Assembly: GCA_019828545.1 (NCBI GenBank)
Contig: JACVRA010000101.1
Coordinates: 1 to 53,155 of the forward strand
DNA from: Paracamarosporium sp. OC-R06-R3
Lineage: Eukaryota > Ascomycota > Dothideomycetes > Pleosporales > Didymosphaeriaceae
Direction of reading: 5' to 3'
Length of the DNA stretch: 53,155 nucleotides
Below, in pieces: positions 19,587 through 29,549 of this stretch; position 1 is the stretch's first letter, and every line of letters begins with the position of its first letter. The position numbers and the translations under genes are program-made. The notes under the pieces are model-generated. The model worked only from the letters and a program-made list of their open reading frames with translations. It ran no database searches and was not told the DNA's origin.

Positions 19587-21656
19587 ATGCCAGATCAAGC
19601 CGAGGCACTTTGTGAAAAATGTCAGCAAATCGACTTCCAAACGGTTGTCAATTTAGATCATGCAACACTCCAGGATCCGAGAAATTCGCAAGGCATATTG
19701 ATAGCCGAGAATTTGAAGTTATCCCCGGACGGTCCAATGAACGCTTCTTGTTTACTCTGCCAGATGTTTTGTTCCATCGTAAAGTCATATGTATCTCCGA
19801 AAGGTGGACCACCATTACATCGGTTGGACGAAACCACAGTGTACGAATTAAGAGCATTCTCCCTTCTCCAGAAAAGTGTTGATACGCAGTGGAGCCAATG
19901 TCCTAAAGATCTCAGAGAATTAGATCGACCAACACTCGCGCTTGTTCCCCTAGGCTATCTAGGATTTCGCGAAGAGCAGGATTTCACGAATCACGGCCAT
20001 TTGTTATGCCAAAGTCACGAGCACAGAACGTCACCGCTCTTCGATCCAAAGATTGTCCCTCCATTCATTGACTACCAACTCATCAGAAAGTGGGTAAATC
20101 ACTGCAAATCGCATCACAAAAGGCTTTGCGGGGCGATTGAGGAATTTCCTCTTGGGCTAAAGTTGATCGACTGCATTTCGCTTAAGGTGCAAGCGGCAAA
20201 GCCATCAGACTCCTACGCAGCTCTGAGTTATGTCTGGGGATCTACTCGGACTCAAGACAATCTTACCCATGACGAAGGCGCCTCTCCTGCTTCAATGGGC
20301 GATCAAGTACGTTTAGTATTATATAATCTACCAAATGTAGTTCTTGACGCTATCGCTGCTACCCGGGAGCTTGGACTACGTTACCTATGGGTCGACAAGT
20401 ACTGTATTGATCAAAACAACCCCGTCGAGAAAAATCATCAGATTGGTCAGATGGACGACATATACAAAAGAGCCGAAATTTGTCTTATTGCAGCCGCTGG
20501 AGAAGATGAGACTGCTAGATTGCCCGGAGTGGGTCGGTCGCCACGACAGACTCAACATGTGGCTGTGTCCAAAGGCGTAACTATCTTCCATACCATGACT
20601 CACCCTCATTCCGTTATAGAAAAGTCAAGATGGTCGACTCGCGGTTGGACTCACCAGGAAGCTGTTCTGTCCCGGCGCCGTCTTGCCTTTACCGATAGTC
20701 AGGCATATTTCGAATGCAATGCAATGAATTGCTACGAAAGCGTGCAAGGGAATCTAGACCTTCTTCTCCAGGTCAAAAGTAAATACAAGACGCATATGTT
20801 CCTCCACTCAGGTGTCCTATCTGGAAACTATCATTGGTGTTACGGGCCTACAGATATACACAAGCTCTCAGAGAGCGGGAGCATGGATCGCTATATTGCA
20901 CTTGTTGAACGGTATACAACCAAAAATCTATCCTTTGAAGATGATTCTTTCCGTGCCTTCCTAGGGATCGTGCGGGACGTAACAAAGGGAAAGTATGCCA
21001 TACGTCAAATCTGGGGCGTGCCCATCGCGTTCTATTCGAGGACGGCAGAACAGTACCCAAGTCGAGTCCCTAATTTACTCTGGTGGCACAGCGGGTTCCC
21101 ATCGAAAACGCCTTCACGCCGCCACCAGTTTCCGTCATGGTCTTGGTCAGGCTGGACCGGCGACGTAACCTTTTACAAAGGGACACATGAAGAGTATATG
21201 GAGTCGCACATCAAGACTTTGTCTATCGAAATCGAACCTAAACGTCTGGTTGAAATATCGTATCTTATCAGAACTTGGAACCCTAGCGACCTATCCCTGT
21301 CTTATCCTGTTGCTTTACACGCTAACGTTCGCGTCGTTCGACGCGTATCGAACCTTCTTGATGACCTGCAAGACTTCCCATCATGCCAATTGGCTGGCAT
21401 CCCGGCTCAAATACATTTGTCGGATGCAACATGCGATCAATTTGCTCTGATTTCTCATCTTAAGAAAAGGAAATGGGAGATGTTTCTGCTTGCTACCGAT
21501 TATGGATATGATTCAACGAAAGTTGTTATATTCATGCTCGTTAGTCGTGATGGCGACTATGCTTCTCGCGTAGGCATAATCATGCTATACCCGAATTGGG
21601 AACAGAATGTTGAGAAAATTTTAACTTTCGAGGAGCGAATGATCCGGTTAAAATGA
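19587..21656 (+). CDS. HET-domain protein with N-terminal cysteine pairs
   Basis: 689 residues from the Met at 19587. A Met at 19542 in the same frame would add 15 residues. 19587 is preferred because family members begin shortly before an LCxxCQ-I-DF motif, seen here as LCEKCQQIDF. A second pair, CLLCQMF, follows at about residue 55. The HET blocks are YAALSYVWGS at about 210-219, YLWVDKYCIDQNN at about 266-278, KRAEICLIAAAGED, and RGWTHQEAVLSRRRLAF. The C-terminal half has WSWSGW but no recognised effector domain. It is predicted to be cytosolic and involved in nonself recognition or cell death, as for the family in general. The neighbour downstream is a RidA protein on the same strand. Confidence 0.88.
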   Translation: MPDQAEALCEKCQQIDFQTVVNLDHATLQDPRNSQGILIAENLKLSPDGPMNASCLLCQMFCSIVKSYVSPKGGPPLHRLDETTVYELRAFSLLQKSVDTQWSQCPKDLRELDRPTLALVPLGYLGFREEQDFTNHGHLLCQSHEHRTSPLFDPKIVPPFIDYQLIRKWVNHCKSHHKRLCGAIEEFPLGLKLIDCISLKVQAAKPSDSYAALSYVWGSTRTQDNLTHDEGASPASMGDQVRLVLYNLPNVVLDAIAATRELGLRYLWVDKYCIDQNNPVEKNHQIGQMDDIYKRAEICLIAAAGEDETARLPGVGRSPRQTQHVAVSKGVTIFHTMTHPHSVIEKSRWSTRGWTHQEAVLSRRRLAFTDSQAYFECNAMNCYESVQGNLDLLLQVKSKYKTHMFLHSGVLSGNYHWCYGPTDIHKLSESGSMDRYIALVERYTTKNLSFEDDSFRAFLGIVRDVTKGKYAIRQIWGVPIAFYSRTAEQYPSRVPNLLWWHSGFPSKTPSRRHQFPSWSWSGWTGDVTFYKGTHEEYMESHIKTLSIEIEPKRLVEISYLIRTWNPSDLSLSYPVALHANVRVVRRVSNLLDDLQDFPSCQLAGIPAQIHLSDATCDQFALISHLKKRKWEMFLLATDYGYDSTKVVIFMLVSRDGDYASRVGIIMLYPNWEQNVEKILTFEERMIRLK

Positions 21657-22304
21657 ATGGAGTGGAGAGGTGGAGATACAGGGCTGAATGGGTGCTCACC
21701 GCCAAGTGCGCTTGTTATGTATGGAAGTGTATGAGGCTGGTCAGCAGTAGATCTCCGAGATAAGGGATGGGTGAGATGGAAGCAGAGGGACACTGTCGGC
21801 TGAGTAGGTGGTGTGCCAGCTATCGCGCTTTCCTTTTACGAAATGTACCCGAGTAGTGCCTGCACTTGCAGCATAGTCACCGTCCACGCCCGTCCTTAAT
21901 CTACTCACCTCTTCGCTCTCCCCATCTTCTCATCTTCCTTGGGGTGATCGTCTTTTGAAAAATGATGTCAGTTAACAAGGTCGCTAGAGCGGCAAGGCTT
22001 TACCTGGGGGCAATAGCATTCGAACAGTAGTACGGGTGCCTGAAACATGTCTACCGAACACGCTCACATTGTCAGTTGCCAATGTGTTGGTGCGGCATCC
22101 GTGTAGAAAACTCCTACGGCACAGCGACTCGTCGTTTTGAGCGGGGTACCCCATACCAGATCCTTCAGGCAGGTACACCCGAAACCAGACCACAATAATA
22201 TCATCTCACGACAGCATCTCCAAGCACCCTCCCCAACCCAATTTTTCATATAGCTACAACCTCTCAAACGATATTGAACAACAAATTCCAATCCAGCACA
22301 CAAA
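21657..22304. other. intergenic region upstream of the RidA gene
   Basis: About 650 bp. The final 100 bp is pyrimidine- and CA-rich, as in fungal leaders. No gene was recognised. Confidence 0.5.
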
Positions 22305-22736
22305 ATGTCCGTCGCAAAACCATCCTACTTCGATCCCCCCACCAACCCCGCATTCGCCCCCACGTACTCCCAGATCTCCAGTATCCCCATCTCCCCAACT
22401 TCAACTTTGATCTCCATCGCCGGCCAGATCGGATACGATGCCTCCACAAAGACTGTTCCGCCAACGCTTGGCGAGCAAGTAACTCTCGCATGCTCCAACG
22501 TGGATAAATGTCTCGAAGCAGCCGGCGCAGAGAAAAAGGATATCGTGCAGGTGCGCCAGTATGTTGTCGATCTGTTGAAAGGTGGAGAAGGACCGGATCC
22601 CGAGGGGCCGAAGCGGTATGCGGAGTGGTTGGGTGGGTTAAAGCCGCCGAGTACAAGGTTGGGTGTGCAGGCGCTAGCGAAGGAAGGGTTGCTGTATGAG
22701 ATTGAAGTTGTTTGTGTTGTGAACAGAGAGTCGTGA
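22305..22736 (+). CDS. RidA/YjgF/YER057c/UK114 family protein
   Basis: Intronless, 143 residues, the full usual length. Family landmarks are LISIAGQIGYD at 35-45, the VRQYVVDL strand-helix at 83-90, and the C-terminal block STRLGVQALAKEGLLYEIE at 116-134. That block includes Arg118, equivalent to the deaminase arginine, and Glu132. Canonical RidA hydrolyses reactive enamine/imine intermediates from PLP enzymes. Fungal paralogues of this subgroup often have unassigned substrates. It is probably a trimer. The ATG sits in a good context (cacaaaATGTCC). Nearby genes are unrelated except that EthD proteins, also small catalytic barrels, are common companions in catabolic gene sets. Confidence 0.88.
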   Translation: MSVAKPSYFDPPTNPAFAPTYSQISSIPISPTSTLISIAGQIGYDASTKTVPPTLGEQVTLACSNVDKCLEAAGAEKKDIVQVRQYVVDLLKGGEGPDPEGPKRYAEWLGGLKPPSTRLGVQALAKEGLLYEIEVVCVVNRES

Positions 22737-23212
22737 TGGGATTTTGTGTCATGCGCGAGGGCTTGGTCTTTTTCAATGGCAGTTACTGCGTCTAATCTTG
22801 CGTATCTCCGCTGAAGTGGTTCGTAGATCGTTCTTGCCAACCGGTTCTACACTTCCTTCGATAGGACCTGCTGCGTACGCGCCGTCTCCGATGTATCGAG
22901 CTCCTCTGCTATTGCGTCCACATAGAATTATATCTCGTCTTGCAATACATTGGGTAAGCAGGATTGAGTCTAAGGGCGGAAGCGCTAGGTCTATACAGAC
23001 CACAGGGTCCAACCGGTCATACCGCGAGGTCAGTGATTCGGGAAGCCCTCCGCCTCTACCCCGCCAACCACGTCACTTCTATCCTGAACTCCGAGATATT
23101 TATAGAGAGAACATTTAAACGGCCATATTGTCTCCTTTCTCTTTGAATCAACCTGCATCTTCCTTTAACATCTCATCCGCCTCATCATCCTCGCGGATCC
23201 CCGTTCGCACCA
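22737..23212. other. intergenic region with TATA-like box for the EthD gene
   Basis: No coding exon was recognised. A TATTTATA sequence at about 23097-23104 lies about 110 bp upstream of the EthD start, and a pyrimidine-rich leader follows it. Confidence 0.45.
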
Positions 23213-23706
23213 ATGGAAGCTACCATCGCCTCTAAAGAGAAACTCTTCAAGTTCTCCATATTCATAAAACGCCGTTCCGACATATCAGAAGACGAATTCC
23301 ATAAATATTGGACTGAAGTGCACGTTCCGATCGTAGACGAATGGCTCGCGAAGCACGGAGTCGTGCGCTACGTTCAGGTACCTCAATTCCTCCGACGACT
23401 AACAACTTCACCTCACGACAGTTGTAGTACCACCTTCGTAGCGACACACGCTCCCAGGATGAGAAAGTATTGACCGGCCTTGGCGGAGCGAAAATGCTCG
23501 ACTTCGATGGGCAAGTCGAATTGTTGGTGCCTAATATGAAGTGTCTGCAGGAAGCGCTTGATGATCCCTATTATAAGAATTATGTGCAGCCGGATGAAGA
23601 GAAATTTATTGATGTGCAAAGTTGTTGTAAGACGTGTGGGTGGGAAGAAAGCTATTTGAGAGACGGGGTGGTATTGAGGTTAGATCGGAAGCAAGGCAAT
23701 TATTGA
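23213..23706 (+). CDS. EthD-domain dimeric alpha/beta-barrel protein
   Basis: Two exons, 23213-23377 and 23428-23706, give 147 residues. The 50-bp intron (GTACCT, internal GACTAAC, TTGTAG) is phase 0. The TAG acceptor is required because the nearer CAG would put a stop in frame. The N-terminal strand FKFSIFIKRRSDISEDEFHKYW and the following EVHVPIV form the typical EthD start. YVQYHLRSDTR follows across the junction, then a GGAKMLDFDG strand and a terminal FID strand. EthD-like barrels occur in ether degradation and in fungal aromatic polyketide pathways as dehydratase- or cyclase-like proteins. No substrate is inferred here. It is intermediate between the RidA gene and a gene-free stretch. 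Confidence 0.8.
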
Positions 23707-24395
23707 AAAACATACATTTATACTGGAAGTCAATAAATTGTATTGAAATCACGACAAGGATTAGTATTTTTAGCCTGTTACGTCAAACAAGTGAAACGAG
23801 ATGGCAATGTCCGACGACATCAGCACTACTGTACATCTATATACCACTACTTGATAGAAACTTAACGAACAAGTGCGAGGACTAACTTGTGTCCATTGAT
23901 AAACCGCGAGGTTATTGAGTTCCTTTGCAAGTATTTGAGGAGACGAACGAGACACACAAGGTCGAGAGATGATTGACTGGGTGCAATACTCGTATTGGTC
24001 ATCCGAACTAGGTCCTCTGTTCAATCTAGAGTAGACTTAGTGTTGTATGGATTTAGCAAACAAGATTAGATCAGTTTATAGCGGGGGTACACATGGGATT
24101 TCACGGTACTTTTGTTTGGATAAAACACATACTTTTATGGCCTCAGAATACTTACTCAAGCCTCCTGGGTTGTTTACCGAGCTATAAGAGCTTGAACTCC
24201 TCATGTAGAGCTTACGGTTGGCAATGAAAAGATCGAGTTCCGGTTGGTGCCCACTTTCGGAAGCAAAACATTCAGGTCTACACTTACGCTTCCACACAAG
24301 GTGTACTTGTTCTACGGTGAATATATTCACCAAAAGATGTTGCTAATAATATAAAAATAACGACCTACGCAGAGCTAGAACCTACAAGACGAATG
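23707..24395. other. gene-free stretch upstream of tRNA 3' end
   Basis: AT-rich with only short spurious ORFs. Nothing was recognised apart from the tRNA at its right end. Confidence 0.5.
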
Positions 24396-24490
24396 CGACC
24401 TACGTGCGACTCGAACACACAACCTTGGCCTCGCTCACACCAACAAGTGCACGATAGGAGGGCCACGCGCTACCATTGCGCCAGCAGGCC
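24396..24490 (-). tRNA. tRNA-Arg (anticodon CCT) with intron
   Basis: Read on the minus strand. Acceptor arm GGCCTGC (24490-24484) pairs with GTAGGTC with two G-T wobbles, followed by discriminator G at 24396. D arm is GCGC-AATGGTA-GCGC. The anticodon stem is TGGCC/GGCCA, enclosing CT-CCT-A, then an intron of about 23 nt after position 37. The T arm is GTGTG-TTCGAGT-CGCAC. The A box TGGCGCAATGG and B box GTTCGAGTC match RNA polymerase III promoters. Anticodon CCT reads AGG (Arg). The exact intron edges are inferred from the conserved loop rules. Confidence 0.88.
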
Positions 24491-25310
24491 TCGGAATTGG
24501 GCTTTCCCGGGTCCGGGATGATATATATACCTGGTTTGGGTGAGCTGCGAGCTCGATTTGACCATTTTCGACTCCTTCATCACAATCTCTCGATCCACCC
24601 CCTCCGGCGTCGTGCGATTAAGCAAACTACATCGTGTCGGTCTGAGACCGGCCGCTAATAGTGGAGTTAGTGGGGTTTTACTTTTTTTTCAAACTCATCT
24701 CAGCACCAGGTTGTCCATGACTATAAGGACCACGAGCAGGTCGATTTTCGGCGGTTCTGACCATTGTAATCATCTGTATACACTATAACATGATTAACCA
24801 AAGACTCCAGAAGTATTTCATGCTCCTTTTCGCATCTAAACTGATGACGTGGCCTATGCAGCTTCATATGATGTACGCGCTAGACGGTCACGTGATAGTA
24901 TCGGCCTACAATCGGCCGCTAACAGTGGAACCCCGCTGTCTTATCCTACCATACCCACATGACCATCCCAACATCTTCCGAGAAAGACATGAACATCTCT
25001 AGGTGACAAAGATTACTTATCACTATCTAATGAAGAGCACTGACGACGAGGGTTACACTTGGGAAAAGCACATTGCAGCCTATATATCCATCTTACAGCC
25101 AGAAAAAACCTGACAACCGTTTCAGGTCTCAATACAATGCCTTTTGTCAACAATATACATGAAATTTTGCTCTATCTGTCCTCACGAGCTGATCTACAGA
25201 ATGCAGATGCTGCAAAGAGGGCACAAAATCGAGTCCTGGACCGCATACTGCGTTTAACGCCATGTTCCCAGATCGACCATATGTCTTCATCATTGCTGTT
25301 CCATGCTGAA
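24491..25310. other. gene-free stretch between tRNA and membrane-protein gene
   Basis: It carries the direct-repeat pair and short ORFs. A plus-strand ORF at 25059-25493 overlaps the membrane-protein gene antisense and shows no protein-like features. Confidence 0.5.
24648..24929. repeat. pair of short direct repeats (18 bp, degenerate)
   Basis: CCGGCCGCTAATAGTGGA at 24648-24665 and TCGGCCGCTAACAGTGGA at 24912-24929 share 16 of 18 bases in direct orientation, about 260 bp apart. They may be ends of decayed transposon copies. No inverted partner or target duplication was found. Confidence 0.45.
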
Positions 25311-26373
25311 CTACCGTTTCCGGACTCGAGAAGGACGAGAAATAGAGGACTCTACGTCCGTCTCCGGCGTCTTTCGGACCGAAACCAGTCGAGCAGGAGG
25401 TTGATTCACTTTTTGGTAAGCCATCGCCACGTAGAGTATGCGAACAATCGCACCCAGCCCGACAGCAAACGGGATAGTTTGAGCAGCCCCTGACAGCGAG
25501 CCAACACCTCCAATCTCGTTCCAGGCTATCGTTAGCTCTACAGCGACAGTAACGGCGAGAGCAACGACAATCCTTATCCAGACATCAATATTCCACAGAA
25601 GTTCAATGTGCGCCTTCTTGGGTCTGCGCCCTTGAGCTCCCGGATCCGGGAATCCGGCCATAGCTCTGAACTTCAAAAGAAGGATGTACAGACAAACTAG
25701 ACCTAGCCAGAAGTACATTAGGGCGTGCAACACCACTGATGCTTTGCTATTGAGGCGCACTTGGCCGAAGACGAAGCCGTATTGCTGGCAACTGCGATGA
25801 TCCAGATCTGGTACGCGATCAAACCAAAACCAGTACTGAAAGACTAGGGTTCCGATAAGAAGGATAAAGCTCAGGTTTGCTGACATCGCTCCAAGATTCA
25901 CACGTGGATATCGCGTCGGGTCCTATACAATCACGTTCCACATGTTAGGAGCTGGCAAACGCAAGAACAACGTGGAAGGAGACATGTCCCTATTTGAAAG
26001 ACAAGATAATAGTAAATCGCCTACAGTAGGATTGCTTCAATGTATAAATCACGACGGTACTTACCCAGTAAGGATCACATGCTGTCAACAACCGCCATAC
26101 GTATATCGGTACCAATACCAAGTAAGTGCCGAACATGAGTAACAGCGCAATGTACGTCTCGACCGGTTCAAGGTTGTCAATCCCAGTCAACGTCAGGATA
26201 ATAAGGGCAAGAAACGTCGCTGCGACAAAGATGTCGTTTGAGAAGGCTACATTCTTGATCTCCGAAGGCGCCAACCACCGTGCGAGGATCGCTCCGTACC
26301 ACAAGAAATAAAACCCAAGTCGGATACCCAACCCATACATTTCACTGTTGCCCTCAATCTCACAGACGGCCAT
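25311..26373 (-). CDS. uncharacterised fungal polytopic membrane protein
   Basis: Two-exon model: 26373-26065 and 25922-25311, separated by a 142-bp intron (GTAAGT, internal CCTAACA, TATAG), phase 0, giving 306 residues. The start at 26373 (MAVCEIEGN) gives a short extracytoplasmic N-terminus. An upstream in-frame Met at 26490 would add a Pro/His-rich tail. At least six hydrophobic segments are visible. The first three are IRLGFYFLWYGAIL, FVAATFLALIILTL and ETYIALLLMFGTYLVLV. The others are LSFILLIGTLVFQYWFWF, ALMYFWLGLVCLYILLL and IRIVVALAVTVAVELTI, with a possible seventh at FAVGLGAIVRILYV. The YGLGIR motif near residue 13 is shared by a family of fungal membrane proteins that I know only as hypothetical. 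The C-terminal tail is basic and Ser-rich. No function is assigned. Confidence 0.72.
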
Positions 26374-27155
26374 TTTGACGAACTGAGCGATAAGGAGAGG
26401 AATTTGCGATGCTGAGCCTTGTCGGCGAGGGGCGTGAGGTGGGGCATTTCTATAGTGGTAAGCTGAACGCCCTGCGAGCCCACATTGCACGGTCTTACAG
26501 TACTTGCAGGTGCAGCAGTGACACGACGTGTGGGGAGCTAGGGCTGTGATTGGGGGCCACGTGTTGGGCGAAGGATGGAAAGCCGGGGTCGACGGAAGCA
26601 GCTAGCTACGAACCCACGTCGCGGCCCCTCTGCGTGTTCGCGGGACGTGAGAGCTTTCTGAATTCACCACTCTATGTACGGACCTCTTTTCTATGCTTTT
26701 AGATTTAAACATCACGGCGCGATGTATTTTAAATTAGCTAACATCGTCCAATCGCAAAACTATGCCTAAGAGTTTCCCAATGACATTTGAATGTTTGCCA
26801 CTCGCTATTTGCTGCCTTGCACGGACACCACGAGCAGCTGCAAGCCAGAACGACAAAAGCAAAGCAGACTGTATCGCTACGTACTCTTGCTTGGCAAGTC
26901 ATGCCGAGTTTTATTCGACAGAACGTCCCCGAGCTGTAGAGAAGCGCAATCTCACGCAACCAAAGTCATGGCGTACTAACACGAACGCTGCAAACGTCTA
27001 GCTGGAGGTGATAATGACACGTATGCACTCGCCACTACATCAACATTATTGTTTGCGCATGAGCAAAGCTGCATGGTATAAATCACAACACCGCGTCCGC
27101 AGATCATGACGACTTCAAATCCGAAATATTGATGTAGAATATAACCATACGAAGG
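26374..27155. other. intergenic region, nothing recognised
   Basis: About 780 bp containing the membrane-protein promoter. A GGCCACGTG-containing segment lies near 26557. No gene was recognised. Confidence 0.45.
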
Positions 27156-27491
27156 GTGAACAGATTTTACCTTCAGCTGATGACGTATATCAACATGTAC
27201 GATGTATATCCTAGACCCAATAGGAGAGCACCACATCTTAACTACGGCCACGGGTGCAATTACGGCTCTCCTCTCCACCAACGAGTGTACCACCGTGGCT
27301 ACGATGACTCTTGCAGCCGATCAGACGACATAGAAGAAGCAACCCGAGCTCATGTAAATGCTAGCAAAGAGCACGAAGATGCGAAGGCACAGTTCGAAGA
27401 ATCAAAGCAAAAGTACAATGAGGCTAAGAAGAAGTTGAAGGACGCATTGAAAAGACTCAATTTGGCGAAACGAAGCAGAACAGCTTGGTAA
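27156..27491 (+). CDS. small coiled-coil hypothetical protein
   Basis: ORF of 111 codons. A Met at 27180 may be the true start. The first half is Tyr/Arg/His-rich. The second half (about residues 57-105) is a highly charged helix with heptad-like Ala/Leu spacing, such as EHEDAKAQFEESKQKYNEAK, typical of a coiled coil. No family is recognised. The composition argues for a real protein, but the length and isolation leave doubt. Confidence 0.4.
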   Translation: MNRFYLQLMTYINMYDVYPRPNRRAPHLNYGHGCNYGSPLHQRVYHRGYDDSCSRSDDIEEATRAHVNASKEHEDAKAQFEESKQKYNEAKKKLKDALKRLNLAKRSRTAW

Positions 27492-28312
27492 CAATCTATA
27501 ATCGTTATCAATAGCTATCATCTAGTGTTAGCAATTATAATAATATGTTGCGTTGCCTTCACTATCACCTTCATAAACAGCAGCTATATGCACGTCCACC
27601 CCGATCGGTCATTGCATCGATGTCGGGAAAGTTTAGGCTCCTTTGAGATACATCGAACAGAAAACAAATGACATTATTGTTCGTACGCAGTACGGATCAG
27701 ATAAGGATATCCACCTAATGCGCCTGAGCCATGCGGCCAAGCCATATGGCCAAGCCACATAGTGGCCATGCGCAGGGGCTGGGTATAAAACTCATCTCAA
27801 CTCCGTACGATTAACAAGACAGGACAATATACAATTAGTTTTTAGAGTCCCACACTTTCACCCCGTACGCTGTGTACACCGTACAACACTCTATCCAGTT
27901 TGCAGCAGTAATGCTCTAGCCGGCTATGAGTCCATTCAACAATTATGTTTATTAGTGATCTCCTAAGGCTATAGTCTATATAGTAGTTGCTCATCGTACA
28001 GCTATCCACGTCACGCGGCTCCCAAACCAACTTGTCAGACTTTTCTACACTACTTGATCAAGAAATCGGACTCTATGTATTCACCCAAGCATAAATATTC
28101 CAATGACCAACTGGTCTAGAAGACTTTATCTTCTTTTATGTCTTTCCCATAATAAAATTTCTCGGGAGGACCCATCGAGATTGCGGTGTAGCCCGACCCA
28201 ACAGCAAGCCTGCCTGGACTCCTCTCAAGACTCGTAGTCCTAACCGCATCAACAGCGGTTCGCCTATAGATCTCACTCCACTGATAGATAACTCTAGTCA
28301 TCATGGAATAGT
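27492..28312. other. gene-free AT-rich stretch
   Basis: About 820 bp with no recognised coding or RNA feature. A local imperfect repeat ATGCGGCCAAGCCATATGGCCAAGCC occurs as two short copies near 27731-27760. Confidence 0.4.
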
Positions 28313-28909
28313 TTACATACTGCCATGGACCATCACGCTGCTAATAGGCCAGCATGTTCGCAGGAGATCAGGCCAACTGCTCTTGAATTTCTTTCGCGTT
28401 TTTATGCACCACCGTATCGTAAGCTGGGTATTAGACATGGCGATCTGAAGCGTTTTTCGGGCCCGGAATAGGCTGGGTCCCGAAGTGGACACGGTTGAAT
28501 TTTGGTGCGGTCGATCTGCAGGGCCGGATGTTGATCTCAGGGTCCGATCGCTTGGGATGTTCGACCCCAGACGGCTAGTTACTGACCCACCCACGTCCGA
28601 GAGATCCGGCTCGAAGGTGGAACAACACAACGTATGTTTTTGCATAATCCGACTGCCTAGAGGTCGCTGGGGGCTTACCAGAAACCACCGAGGAGCGTAA
28701 AAGTAAGCCTTCAGAACGATAGACAGGTAGTGATCGGTGCTTGGCTCATCTAGGATATGCAAAAACTCGCGGTACATGCGTGATTTGTGCCATCCTAGAT
28801 TCCGATCAAGCTGTAGTTTATTCCATGCGATGAATCTAGCTATAGAACTTCTCAACATTAGGAGGTTCCATCTGCAGTGCCTTCGAGCTTTTTCTGGCAA
28901 GTAAATCAA
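28313..28909 (-). pseudogene. degraded or mis-modelled hypothetical gene
   Basis: A 198-codon ORF whose first third reads like real protein (GWHKSRMYREFLHILDEPS, then YLSIVLKAYFYAPRWFL). A good donor, GTAAGC, follows at 28678. After a branch-like TCTAATACCCAG (acceptor at 28424), another frame encodes AYDTVVHKNAKEIQEQLA followed by a stop at 28370-28368. Joining these two pieces needs a one-base frame change, so either an exon boundary is missed or the gene has a frameshift. The 255-bp intervening part has biased, Ser/Pro-rich translation typical of noncoding DNA. No family is recognised. Confidence 0.35.
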
Positions 28910-29549
28910 CCTTAAACTTAAACGCAGCTCAAACCCGCAGGCAACTTAATATGGCCCACACAATCTTAGAACGATGGAAAATGCTATCAAGTTCGGTCGC
29001 TCTGAAGGTGGCGTAGTCATTGGGGGACAACCACAGATAACCCTAAGAATATCTGCTCAGCGGACCGTCAGACTGCAGCACCGCCGCAGGGCGAGATGGC
29101 GTTTCGTCTTCTTGCTTTCTCACGCCACGCAGAAGCATCAGAGTACCGGTATAAGCGAGCCACATTTCCGACGGCCTAGTCTTTGGAAAGCAAACGGATC
29201 AATGTTCGCTTAACATCGCATTGGCTTTCTCCCGTACGAGGGGACCAGCCATTCGTCCACAAGGAATCAAAGACCGGTAATAACGGGGAAGTCGGAAAGG
29301 AACGAAGAACTGCACCGGTCTCTCGAGCTACTCTTTAGCTCGGGGATAGCACTCAGGGATTGGCCGCCCCCGGAGTCGGTCCGAACTTCCCCATGAAACT
29401 AGTACGAAGCTGTGCCGTGATATCGCACCACGCCCCACACTTACATAGCAAGGCATCCTACAACATGTTGAAACGGATTTCGTGTCCCCAAAAGTTCCGA
29501 ACCTTTTCACACCTCTTTCCACTTGAATCTATCTCTACAAAAGCACATC
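28910..29549. other. intergenic region upstream of second EthD gene
   Basis: No coding exon or RNA was recognised. The region between 29220 and 29549 should include the EthD gene promoter. Confidence 0.45.

Noticed and set aside
25059..25493. 144-codon plus-strand ORF
   Set aside because: It overlaps the membrane-protein exon antisense and shows no motif.
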